Assembly: GCA_947489665.1 (NCBI GenBank)
Contig: CANLEH010000003.1
Coordinates: 273,400-337,399 of the forward strand
DNA length: 64,000 nt
Direction: 5' to 3'
From: an uncultured Roseicyclus sp.
Lineage (GTDB): Bacteria; Pseudomonadota; Alphaproteobacteria; Rhodobacterales; Rhodobacteraceae
The notes beneath the pieces were generated by a model that was given only the letters and a program-made list of their open reading frames with translations, was not told where the DNA came from and did not search any database. Shown piece by piece: positions 1-8,074 of the stretch. A program made the position numbers and the translations under genes. Positions within the stretch are counted from its first letter, which is position 1. Every line of letters starts with the position of its first letter.

Positions 1-43
1 CACCTCTTTCCATGCGGACCGGCGGAAATCCAGCGCATCCCTC

Positions 44-3000
44 TCACCCCTTCCCACTCCCCCAGCTTTCCACCCGACCCAGCGGAAACTTCTCGCCAAT
101 GGCCTCCACCGGAACCGGCGGCAATGTGCTTTGGGGCCTTGGAAAATCGTGCCGGGCCGGGGCCTTCACGACGTCCGGCTTCACCAGCAGACGCGGATCG
201 ATCCGCGGGCTCAGCCGATCCCGGATCAGCGCCACGGGATGCGTCCTGAGCGTCAGCCGCATCGACACATAATCCTCCACCACCTCTTCACCCTCACTCA
301 TCTGCGGCAGCAGCACCGCAGGCTCCACGATCCCCTCACCATCCAGATCGCCCGCAAACAGCGGCAGCTCCTTTTTCGGCGTCAAAGCCCGCGCGGCCCA
401 CAACGCCTCCCGCCGGCTCATCCCCAAAGCCGCGAAGGCATCCGCCTCGGCCAGCACCGTCAGCATCCGCGCCTCCACGCCTGCGCGCCGCCAGACATCT
501 TCCACCGCGCGATACCCGTTCCCCCGCGCGGCGACGATCCAATCGGCCTCTTCCGCGCGCATCGACTTGATCTGCCGGAACCCCAGCCGCAGCGCCAGAT
601 CGCCACTCTCCGTCCGCTCCATCGTATTGTCCCAGTGTGAGCTGTTCACGCAGACCGGTCGCACCTCCACCCCATGTTCCCGGGCATCGCGGACAATCTG
701 GGCGGGCGCGTAGAAGCCCATCGGCTGCGCATTCAACAACGCACAGGCAAAGATGCCGGGGTGGTGGCATTTCAACCAAGACGACGCATAGACCAGCAGC
801 GCGAACGAGGCCGCATGGCTCTCTGGGAAGCCATACGACCCGAACCCTTCGATCTGGGAAAAACACCGCTCCGCGAAATCGCGATCATACCCTTTGTCGC
901 CCATCCCCTTCAGGAACCGCGTGCGGAAATCAGATACATTCCCGTGCTTCTTGAATGTCGCCAGCGACCGCCGCAAACGATCCGCCTCATCCGGCGTAAA
1001 CCCCGCCCCGGTGATGGCAATCTGCATCGCCTGTTCCTGGAACAGCGGCACGCCAAGCGTCTTGCCCAACACCCGCCCCAACTCGTCGGAGGGGAACTCA
1101 ACCGGCTCCTCCCCATTCCGCCGCCTTATGAACGGATGCACCATATCGCCCTGGATCGGCCCGGGCCGGATGATCGCCACCTGGATCACCAGATCATAGA
1201 AACAGCGCGGCCGCATCCGGGGCAGAAAGTTCATCTGCGCCCGACTTTCCACCTGGAACACCCCAAGCGAGTCCGCCGCACACAGCATGTCATACGTCGC
1301 CGGATCCTCCGGCGGCAGGGTCGCCAGCGTGTAATCAATCTGATGGTGCATCTGCAGCAGGTCGAACGCCTTGCGCACGCAGGTCAGCATCCCCAGCGCC
1401 AGCACATCCACCTTCAGGATGCCCAACGCATCGATGTCATCCTTGTCCCAGCAGATGACCGTGCGGTCCTCCATTGTGGCATTCTCGATCGGCACCAACT
1501 CATCCAGGCGGCCTTCCGTAATCACGAAGCCGCCCACATGCTGGCTCAGGTGGCGCGGAAACCCGATGATCTCGCTGATCAACCGAATGGTCTGCTGCAA
1601 GCGGGGTGAGGTCGGGTCGAGCCCGATCTCCGCCAACCGTTCAAACTCCGGCGCGGTCTTCGACCACGACCCCCAGATCTGACTACTCAACGCCGACAGC
1701 ACGTCCTCGCTCAGCCCCATGGCCTTGCCTACCTCGCGCACCGCCCGCTTGCCGCGATAATGGATCACCGTGGCGCACAGCCCCGCGCGGTGCCGCCCAT
1801 AGCGCTCATAGATGTGCTGGATCACCTCCTCGCGCCGCTCATGCTCGAAATCGACGTCGATATCGGGCGGCTCATTGCGGGCCTCGCTCACGAACCGCTC
1901 GAACACCATCGTCCCGATCTCGGGCGAAACGCTCGTCACCCCCAAAGCAAAACAGGTGATCGAATTGGCCGCCGATCCGCGCCCCTGGCACAGAATGTTC
2001 CGCGACCGGGCGAATTTCACGATGTCATGGACCGTCAGGAAATACGGCTCGTAGCCGAGCTTCCCGATCAGGGTCAGCTCATGCTCCATCTGCTTTTGCG
2101 CATAGTCGGGAATGCCCCCCGGATAGCGCCATTCAAGCCCCGCGCGGGCAAGCCGGGCGAGGCGTTCGCTGGCGGTCTCATCCTCGGTGATCTCGCTGGG
2201 ATATTCGTAACGCAGGCTTTGAATGTCGAACTGGCAGCGCTCCGCCACTTCGATGGATCGCACCACGGCGTCTTCATGACCCTCGAAGATCCGCGCCATC
2301 TCTGCCGGGCTGCGCAACCGCTGCTCCGCATTGGCCTGCGCGGCGGTGCCAAGTTCCTCCACGCGGATACCCAACCGCACACAGGTCAGAATATCGGTCA
2401 ACCGCCGGCGCGATCCATGATGCATCAAGGGCCGGGCCGAGGCGATGGTTTGCAACCCAAGGCTGTCGGCCAGCCGCGCGTGGCTGGCAAAGCGGTCCGC
2501 GTCCTGCCCATCATAAAGCGGCGACAGGCAGAGCGCGGGCGCCAGCTTTGCCACCTGCTCCGCCGCCGTCAGCCAGCGCTTCGTGATCCGCGCAGGCGCG
2601 TGCAGCAGCAACTCCAACCCCTCATGCCGCTCCAGCAGATCGCTCAGGCGCAGATCGCAATCGCCCTTCACCGCCCTCAGCCGCCCCGTCGACAACAAGC
2701 GGCACAGGCTGGCCCATCCCACCCGGTTGCGGGGCAGGGCGGTGATCTCGACCCCGTCGGTAAACACCAACCGGCTGGCGGGCAGCAGGCGCGGGATATG
2801 GTCAATCGGCGCCCGGGGCGCGGGTGGAATATGGTTGGGCCGGGGTGGCCCAATCGGATCCTTGGCGGCCTCTTTCGCGTCTTCGATCTCCTCCCCGATC
2901 TTGCGCAACTCCGCCCAGGCGCGGACAACACCGGCGACCGAGTTCTCATCGGCAATCGCAATCGCCTCCACCCCAAGCAAGGCCGCCCGCCGGGCATACT

Positions 3001-3067
3001 CCTCAGGATGAGAGCCCCCGGTCAGGAAGGTGAAATTTGAGGTGATGGAGAGTTCCGCGAATCCCAT
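44..3067 (-). CDS. dnaE2: Error-prone DNA polymerase DnaE2 (SOS mutasome polymerase)
   Basis: A 1007-residue C-family DNA polymerase of the DnaE2 type, which does translesion synthesis with ImuB in the SOS response. An N-terminal PHP domain (SNFTFLTGGSHPEEY) comes first. The polymerase core has GRGSAANS near residue 362, PDIDVDF near 401 and KVDVLALGML near 552, so all three catalytic aspartates are present. I chose the ATG at 3067 over the GTG at 3088 because an SOS box (3083-3097) overlaps the GTG. After the conserved HPVALIR stretch near residue 945 the last 55 or so residues look low-complexity and do not resemble the OB fold that normally closes DnaE2. The C-terminus may therefore be truncated or altered. 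Confidence 0.93.
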   Translation of the reverse strand: MGFAELSITSNFTFLTGGSHPEEYARRAALLGVEAIAIADENSVAGVVRAWAELRKIGEEIEDAKEAAKDPIGPPRPNHIPPAPRAPIDHIPRLLPASRLVFTDGVEITALPRNRVGWASLCRLLSTGRLRAVKGDCDLRLSDLLERHEGLELLLHAPARITKRWLTAAEQVAKLAPALCLSPLYDGQDADRFASHARLADSLGLQTIASARPLMHHGSRRRLTDILTCVRLGIRVEELGTAAQANAEQRLRSPAEMARIFEGHEDAVVRSIEVAERCQFDIQSLRYEYPSEITEDETASERLARLARAGLEWRYPGGIPDYAQKQMEHELTLIGKLGYEPYFLTVHDIVKFARSRNILCQGRGSAANSITCFALGVTSVSPEIGTMVFERFVSEARNEPPDIDVDFEHERREEVIQHIYERYGRHRAGLCATVIHYRGKRAVREVGKAMGLSEDVLSALSSQIWGSWSKTAPEFERLAEIGLDPTSPRLQQTIRLISEIIGFPRHLSQHVGGFVITEGRLDELVPIENATMEDRTVICWDKDDIDALGILKVDVLALGMLTCVRKAFDLLQMHHQIDYTLATLPPEDPATYDMLCAADSLGVFQVESRAQMNFLPRMRPRCFYDLVIQVAIIRPGPIQGDMVHPFIRRRNGEEPVEFPSDELGRVLGKTLGVPLFQEQAMQIAITGAGFTPDEADRLRRSLATFKKHGNVSDFRTRFLKGMGDKGYDRDFAERCFSQIEGFGSYGFPESHAASFALLVYASSWLKCHHPGIFACALLNAQPMGFYAPAQIVRDAREHGVEVRPVCVNSSHWDNTMERTESGDLALRLGFRQIKSMRAEEADWIVAARGNGYRAVEDVWRRAGVEARMLTVLAEADAFAALGMSRREALWAARALTPKKELPLFAGDLDGEGIVEPAVLLPQMSEGEEVVEDYVSMRLTLRTHPVALIRDRLSPRIDPRLLVKPDVVKAPARHDFPRPQSTLPPVPVEAIGEKFPLGRVESWGSGKG

Positions 3068-3082
3068 GGTAGCGCGCAGTAT

Positions 3083-3097
3083 ATTCACGTTTTGTTC
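3083..3097 (-). promoter_or_regulatory. LexA (SOS) box of dnaE2
   Basis: Read on the minus strand this is GAACAAAACGTGAAT, one mismatch from the alphaproteobacterial LexA site GAAC-N7-GAAC. It lies 16-30 nt upstream of the dnaE2 ATG. It is nearly identical to the perfect box in front of imuB at 58632-58646, including the flanking GA and the A-rich spacer. Confidence 0.75.
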
Positions 3098-3130
3098 TCA
3101 TGAGGAGTCTTTCGAAAACAGATCCAGATA

Positions 3131-3246
3131 CGACCAGATGGTCACACGTTCCAAGCCCCACTCACACGGCCTCAAACCCTGACCAAATGGACGCATTTTT
3201 CGGGAAAAAAGTGACCAGATGGACGCAACTCTGACCAGATGGTCAC
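3131..3246. repeat. Cluster of four palindromic sites (TGACCAGATGGTCA type)
   Basis: Four copies of a dyad lie between dnaE2 and the FrhB-like gene. Copies at about 3132 and 3233 read GACCAGATGGTC, a 5-bp inverted repeat around GA. Copies at 3181 and 3213 have the right half changed (GACCAAATGGAC and GACCAGATGGAC) and are both followed by GCA. Three copies are preceded by T. Start-to-start distances are 49, 32 and 20 nt. Several sites upstream of one gene look like a multi-site operator. No cognate regulator is recognisable. Confidence 0.7.
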
Positions 3247-3249
3247 AGT

Positions 3250-4473
3250 TCACTCACCCTCACCGCGACGCAGCCCGTATTTCTCGGCCACCCGCCAGAC
3301 ATGCTCCGGCACCATATTCTTGACCCGTGCCGGGTGCGCCCGGCGCAGGTGCAGGATCGTCTCGATCGCCTTCATTTCCACCCGCGCACGGGCAAATTCC
3401 AGGCCCCGCGGCCCGATCCGCGGTTGCAGAAACGACACCACAGGGCGCAGCCAATCCGGCATCCGCCGCAACGGCATTCCGCCCGCCGCGCGTTCCGTAT
3501 TTGCGAGAAAACCTTTCACCGCACCATCGCGTTTTCCCTTATCTGTCAGGGGTTTGATCTCAATCCGATCCCCCAGGGCCTCCAGCATCTCCACCCCGCG
3601 ATGGTTGCGGGTGATCACCCATTGATCGCCGTCCCCCCCCATATAGCCGACGGTGATATCGGCCAACCGGTTGGTGTAATCCACGCAGGTTTTGCAGGTC
3701 AGCGGGAAGAAATCGTCGTCCAGCTGGCTGATCGGCAGGCTCAGAAAAGGCACAACACGCGGCTTGCGCCCATCGTCAAAGCGCAATTCCACCCGGTAAT
3801 CGGCGCGAAATTCAAGGTAGCTGATCGATTCCGGATGATCGTCTAACAGACTGAGAAAATGGTGAAAATTCTCGGTCGTGGTATTGTCGGAGCATGGCGT
3901 TCCGATGACATAGAGCCGGTCGATCCCCAGATCCCTTTCGATCTGCCGCAGCGCGTAAACCTGACACGGAATACCAATCACCGCGATGCGTTTATGCCCT
4001 GCCTCCATCGCCGGTTCCAACGCCGCAAGCGTCGGCCCATACCCCATCCGCATGCCCCGACACTGCGCCATTTCCTCGGGATCGGTGACAATCACGGGCA
4101 TCGGTTTCCAGCGATCCTTCGGGTCCGGCGCCACTGCCAGCACGGCCGTCACAGCCCCACTGCGCAACAGTTCCGCAGCTAATTCTGTTGTGATTCCAGT
4201 CCATTGTGCGTTCTTCGCAGGCTGCGCCATACGGGCGCGCTGCATTGAGAGGGTGACACCGAAGAACGCCTCATCACCCAAATCAGCGTCCGTCTCTCGC
4301 CCATGAACACGGTGCTCCGCCTCTGGGTAGTCCGGCTGAATGAACTGGCACGCTTTCCCGCAGGCCTTGCCATCGCCCATTCGGCTGATCCCGCAATCCG
4401 TACACATTCCCGCGCGCGGTTCGCCCGTGAGTGCCGGGGCCATAAAAGGAAATGATATCAGATCTTTAGGCAA
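3250..4473 (-). CDS. FrhB/BciB-like iron-sulfur flavoprotein (coenzyme F420 hydrogenase beta-subunit family)
   Basis: A 407-residue protein of the FrhB/FdhB family, which includes archaeal F420 hydrogenase beta subunits, plant 7-hydroxymethyl-chlorophyll a reductase and the BciB vinyl reductase. Four N-terminal cysteines (C24, C27, C38, C42) and a later CKTC pair fit Fe-S cluster ligands. GIPCQVYALRQI is the typical central motif of the family. The protein is soluble, with no signal peptide. It is a single gene beside dnaE2, with no hydrogenase or bacteriochlorophyll genes in the window, so its substrate cannot be inferred. Family assignment is firm and function is unknown. Confidence 0.75.
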   Translation of the reverse strand: MPKDLISFPFMAPALTGEPRAGMCTDCGISRMGDGKACGKACQFIQPDYPEAEHRVHGRETDADLGDEAFFGVTLSMQRARMAQPAKNAQWTGITTELAAELLRSGAVTAVLAVAPDPKDRWKPMPVIVTDPEEMAQCRGMRMGYGPTLAALEPAMEAGHKRIAVIGIPCQVYALRQIERDLGIDRLYVIGTPCSDNTTTENFHHFLSLLDDHPESISYLEFRADYRVELRFDDGRKPRVVPFLSLPISQLDDDFFPLTCKTCVDYTNRLADITVGYMGGDGDQWVITRNHRGVEMLEALGDRIEIKPLTDKGKRDGAVKGFLANTERAAGGMPLRRMPDWLRPVVSFLQPRIGPRGLEFARARVEMKAIETILHLRRAHPARVKNMVPEHVWRVAEKYGLRRGEGE

Positions 4474-4551
4474 GTCTACGACGCCTCAACAGGACGCTTC
4501 AGACTGCGAAATTACACCGAATATGTCAAGTAAAACTGACACTTCTGAGGC

Positions 4552-4628
4552 TGGCGACCCCGGCAGGATTCGAACCTGCAACCTGCCCCTTAGGAGGGGG
4601 CTGCTCTATCCAGTTGAGCCACGGGGCC
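4552..4628 (-). tRNA. tRNA-Arg (anticodon CCT)
   Basis: The minus strand folds as a 77-nt tRNA. It has the acceptor GGCCCCG/CGGGGTC, a D arm GGCTCAACTGGATAGAGC, and an anticodon stem GCCCC/GGGGC around the loop CTCCTAA (anticodon CCT, Arg). The T arm is CAGGTTCGAATCCTG and the 3-prime CCA is encoded. Confidence 0.96.
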
Positions 4629-4660
4629 GATCGTTCGTTTCTCCGCGATTTAGGCCTGTG

Positions 4661-4676
4661 CCGCAAGCGCTTGCGG
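4661..4676. promoter_or_regulatory. LacI-family operator
   Basis: CCGCAAGCGCTTGCGG is a perfect 16-bp palindrome with the central CG and AA/TT spacing of LacI/GalR operators. It sits 60 nt upstream of the LacI-type gene, so autoregulation is likely. Confidence 0.7.
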
Positions 4677-4735
4677 ACGTTGGCCGGGCATGCGTATCAA
4701 GGGACAAACGGCGCACACGACCAAAGGAAGACCCC

Positions 4736-5758
4736 TTGCGCGGACGAAATCCATTTGATGGCAAGCCGCAGATGACCCTGCGCGATGTGGCCGACGCTGC
4801 CGGCGTCAGCGAAATGACGGTCAGTCGCGTGCTGCGAAACCGGGGCGATGTTTCGGTGCAGACGCGCGAACGCGTTTTCGAGGCTGCTCGAAAACTGGGA
4901 TATGTGCCCAACAAAATTGCGGGCGCATTGGCGTCTAACCGAGTGAATTTGGTAGGCGTCGTTATCCCGTCACTGTCCAACATGGTCTTTCCAGACGTGC
5001 TGCACGGCATCGGCGCGGTGCTTGACGGCACCGAGTTGCAGCCCGTGATTGGCACGTCGCAATACGACGCCGACAAGGAAGAAAAGGTCATCTACGAGAT
5101 GCTGTCCTGGCGTCCCTCCGGCCTGATCGTTGCAGGGTTGGAGCATACCGACTCGGCCCGCGCGATGATGCGTGCAGCCGGTGTTCCGGTGGTCGAGGTG
5201 ATGGATGTTGACGGTGACCCGGTCGCAGGAGTTGTGGGCATCAGTCACGAAGCGGCAGGCCGGTCTATGGCCAATGAAATCGTGGCGCGCGGGTACAAAC
5301 GCATCGGCTATCTCGGGTCGAGTTCGATTGCGGATGCGCGCGCGCAGAAGCGGTATCGCGGCTTCAAGGCGGGCCTAGCAGACGCTGGCCTGGGCCTGAC
5401 GGATGAGATTTTTTATGAAGGCGCGTCGGGGTTTGGCACCGGGCGTGGCATGACCCAAGCGCTGCTAGAGCGAACGCCTGACCTCGATTTTCTCTACTAT
5501 AACACAGACATGAACGCTGCCGGTGGGCTGCTCTATTGCCTCGAAAAAGGTATGCGCATTCCTGATGAGATTGGGTTGGCCGGGTTCAATTCCTTTGAAG
5601 TGTTGGACGGATTGCCCCTGCGTATCGCCACGATGGACAGCCAACGCGATGCGATTGGCCGCAAGGCGGCAGAGCTGATGGTGGCCAATGAGCTGACATC
5701 CGAAGTGATCCGACTTGAGCCGGAATTTCTGCCCGGCGACACGGTGAGACGCGCTTAA
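4736..5758 (+). CDS. LacI-family transcriptional regulator (GntR/gluconate-type)
   Basis: A 340-residue LacI-family repressor. The helix-turn-helix (TLRDVADAAGVSEMTVSRVL, residues 13-32) and hinge (NKIAGALASNRVNLVGVVIPS) come first. A periplasmic-binding-protein-like effector domain follows, closest by eye to the gluconate repressor branch (MLSWRPSGLIV, GIPVVE-like segment). I chose the TTG at 4736 because AAAGGAAG lies 5 nt before it; ATG 4772 is the alternative. The gene converges on sdaA and has no obvious sugar operon directly beside it. The ABC locus 2 kb away is a possible target, but no copy of the operator was seen there. Confidence 0.88.
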   Translation: MRGRNPFDGKPQMTLRDVADAAGVSEMTVSRVLRNRGDVSVQTRERVFEAARKLGYVPNKIAGALASNRVNLVGVVIPSLSNMVFPDVLHGIGAVLDGTELQPVIGTSQYDADKEEKVIYEMLSWRPSGLIVAGLEHTDSARAMMRAAGVPVVEVMDVDGDPVAGVVGISHEAAGRSMANEIVARGYKRIGYLGSSSIADARAQKRYRGFKAGLADAGLGLTDEIFYEGASGFGTGRGMTQALLERTPDLDFLYYNTDMNAAGGLLYCLEKGMRIPDEIGLAGFNSFEVLDGLPLRIATMDSQRDAIGRKAAELMVANELTSEVIRLEPEFLPGDTVRRA

Positions 5759-5765
5759 CCCCGGC

Positions 5766-7178
5766 TCAACACTCAGGCAGGTTAACAGCCAGGCCGCCCT
5801 GGCTGGTTTCCTTGTACTTCGTGCTCATATCGATGCCGGTTTGGCGCATCGCCTCGATGCAATTGTCGAGTGGCATGAAATGCGTGCCGTCCCCGCGCAA
5901 GGCGAGAGAAGCGGCTGAAACGGCCTTGATCGCGCCCAATCCGTTGCGCTCGATGCAGGGGACCTGAACAAGCCCGGCAACAGGATCACATGTCATGCCA
6001 AGGTGATGTTCCAGCGCAATCTCAGCGGCGTTTTCGACCTGTTCATTCGTGCCGCCAAGCGCCGCGCATAGCCCGGCGGCGGCCATGGCGGATGCGCTGC
6101 CGACTTCACCCTGGCATCCAACCTCGGCGCCCGAGATCGATGCGTTGTGTTTGATCAGCCCGCCGATGGCGGCGGCGGTCATCAGGAAGGTGCGGCGACC
6201 TTCTTCTGTCGCGCCGATGCAATGGTCGCGGTAGTAGCGCAGGACGGCAGGCACGACACCTGCGGCGCCATTCGTAGGGGACGTCACAACGCGCCCACCG
6301 GCGGCATTCTCCTCGTTCACAGCCATGGCGTAGACGCTGAGCCAATCGTTCGCGACATGGGGTTGAGCGAGGTTTGTTCCAGCCTCAGCCTTCAATTGAT
6401 CGTAGATGTTTTTCGCGCGGCGCTTCACGGCAAGGCCGCCGGGCAGTTCCCCCTCCATCCGAAGGCCCCGGTCGATGCAATCGTCCATGGCCTTCCAAAC
6501 GTTGTCGAGGCGTGTCTGAACCTCGGCCCGCGGGGCGAGGGCTGCCTCATTCTCCCACTTCATCCGGGCAATGCTTTTGCCGGTTGCGCGCCCCATTTGC
6601 AGCATTTCCTGCGCAGATCCGAACGGGTGGGGGAAGCCAGCCTCTTCCTTTTCGGCGTGCAGGGCATCGGGCCCTTCGCCTTGGCCCGCAAGTTCCGTCG
6701 CTGTCAGGACAAATCCGCCGCCGATCGAATAATACGTTTCCTCAAGATACAGATGTCCCGCATCATCGAAGGCCCGCAAAATCATTCCATTGGCGTGCCC
6801 TGGTAGCGTGCGGTCATAGTCGAAGATCAAGTCCGTTGCGGGCTGAAATTTGAGCGGCGGCAGCCCGGGCGGCGTGACGGTGCCGCTTGCATTTATCTCC
6901 GCCTCCAACGCTTCGGCGCGATCCGGGTCGAGCGTGGCAGGCTCAAATCCGGCAAAGCCAAGGACAACGGCGCGGTCGGTGGCATGGCCCTTGCCGGTAA
7001 AGGCCAGCGATCCGTGCAAGGACGCGCCCAAGCCAGCCAGGGCGCCAGCACCCGGCTCCTTCTCGCGGCCGGAACGGAGATCTTCCAGAAAACGTGCTGC
7101 GGCTGTCATCGGCCCCATGGTATGAGACGAAGACGGGCCGACGCCGATTTTGAAGATGTCGAAGATCGATAGGAACAT
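5766..7178 (-). CDS. sdaA: L-serine ammonia-lyase (L-serine dehydratase)
   Basis: A 470-residue single-chain L-serine dehydratase that converts L-serine to pyruvate and ammonia using an oxygen-sensitive [4Fe-4S] cluster. The beta domain opens with [19 protein letters not shown]. The alpha domain carries the cluster cysteines in [25 protein letters not shown] and VQVPCIERN. The length fits the E. coli SdaA family (about 454). I used the ATG at 7178 ([10 protein letters not shown]) instead of an upstream in-frame start, because the family begins here. It is convergent with the LacI-type gene, with only 7 nt between the stops. Confidence 0.95.
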   Translation of the reverse strand: MFLSIFDIFKIGVGPSSSHTMGPMTAAARFLEDLRSGREKEPGAGALAGLGASLHGSLAFTGKGHATDRAVVLGFAGFEPATLDPDRAEALEAEINASGTVTPPGLPPLKFQPATDLIFDYDRTLPGHANGMILRAFDDAGHLYLEETYYSIGGGFVLTATELAGQGEGPDALHAEKEEAGFPHPFGSAQEMLQMGRATGKSIARMKWENEAALAPRAEVQTRLDNVWKAMDDCIDRGLRMEGELPGGLAVKRRAKNIYDQLKAEAGTNLAQPHVANDWLSVYAMAVNEENAAGGRVVTSPTNGAAGVVPAVLRYYRDHCIGATEEGRRTFLMTAAAIGGLIKHNASISGAEVGCQGEVGSASAMAAAGLCAALGGTNEQVENAAEIALEHHLGMTCDPVAGLVQVPCIERNGLGAIKAVSAASLALRGDGTHFMPLDNCIEAMRQTGIDMSTKYKETSQGGLAVNLPEC

Positions 7179-7310
7179 GGGATCGCGTCTATCGTGTGGG
7201 CGCGTGATTCCCAATGGGCGAAGGCGACAGAGTGCGTCTTTTTCCGACGCTCCGCAAAGAAATGGGCAGGGGATATAGCGCGTCGGCGGTCGGCAGAAAG
7301 CCTTGTCTAG

Positions 7311-7408
7311 AGCACTTTGCGTTTGATTTGAATCCCAACCCGCTGCCTCGCGCCGATGGCGCGAACGCGGAACGCGATAAGAGTGCCTCGGGTAAAACGC
7401 AAAGTGCT
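7311..7408. repeat. Long nested inverted repeat (hairpin element)
   Basis: AGCACTTTGCGTTT at 7311-7324 is exactly inverted as AAACGCAAAGTGCT at 7395-7408. Inside lies a second perfect hairpin, CGCGCC-GAT-GGCGCG, at 7349-7363. The right arm ends against the stop codon of the minus-strand aldolase. The element could act as a terminator or be a dispersed intergenic repeat. Confidence 0.75.
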
Positions 7409-8074
7409 TTAGCTTGCGGCCCTCGCGTCCATCGCGGTGCCATATTGCGGCAGATCGGCCTGCGTCTTGCCGTGGGCTGCCATCAGCGTGTCGCGGACAT
7501 AGGCAATATGGGCGGTCTCCTCGATGATCTCGGCCAGGTATTGCGCTGCCATCAGCGTCGGGCCTGCGCCAATTGTGCCGTGATTGGCCAGCACAGCGGC
7601 CCGGATTTTCGGGTCGCGGAAAACGGGGCTGATCTCAACTTCCGTCTGCGGGCCACCGTTCGATGACAGCGGGATCAACGGCATACGCCCGATCTTTTCG
7701 ATGGTCTGCACGGTCAGGCAGGGGATTTCGATCCCCGCGCTGGCATAGCCGGTGGCCCAAGGGCTATGGCAATGGACAATGGCGTTGATGTCGTCGCGGA
7801 TGCGGTAGAGGTCGAGGTGAAAGTCGAGGTCCTTTGACGGCTTGAGCGCGACATCGCTCGGCAGGATCGTTCCGTCGAGCATCACAACTTGCAGATTGTC
7901 GCGCGTGCACTCGTTGAACCCCACGCCCGACGGTTTGATGACAATTGCATCCCTGCTGTTCAGACGCACCGACAGATTGCCACCTGCATTGGTCTGAAGG
8001 CCCCCGTCAAAGCACCGCTTGGCGGTCGCGATAAGGGCATCCATCTGGTCGTGCAGGTCGGGGAAATCAGGCAT
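7409..8074 (-). CDS. Class II aldolase/adducin-family protein (small, 221 aa)
   Basis: A 221-residue zinc-dependent class II aldolase of the FucA/AraD family. The GGNLSVR motif of the fold is present near residue 31. Zinc ligands are seen in HCHSPWATG (about residue 104) and ANHGTIGAG (about 167). Where FucA has the catalytic Glu in PSSE, this protein has PSKD. That suggests altered chemistry, such as aldol cleavage with Asp, or the decarboxylase/epimerase activity known for other members. It overlaps the upstream Tm-1-like gene by 8 nt and is the last gene of the leftward sugar-transport operon. The natural substrate is unknown. Confidence 0.85.
   Translation of the reverse strand: MPDFPDLHDQMDALIATAKRCFDGGLQTNAGGNLSVRLNSRDAIVIKPSGVGFNECTRDNLQVVMLDGTILPSDVALKPSKDLDFHLDLYRIRDDINAIVHCHSPWATGYASAGIEIPCLTVQTIEKIGRMPLIPLSSNGGPQTEVEISPVFRDPKIRAAVLANHGTIGAGPTLMAAQYLAEIIEETAHIAYVRDTLMAAHGKTQADLPQYGTAMDARAAS

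Noticed and set aside
1760..3040. A 426-codon plus-strand open frame inside dnaE2
   Set aside because: High G+C antisense shadow. It is rich in Arg, Gln and Pro with no motif, and it lies wholly within a conserved polymerase gene.
4552..4628. tRNA-Arg as an integration site for a mobile element
   Set aside because: No integrase, transposase or repeated tRNA end is found nearby, and the flanking genes look chromosomal.
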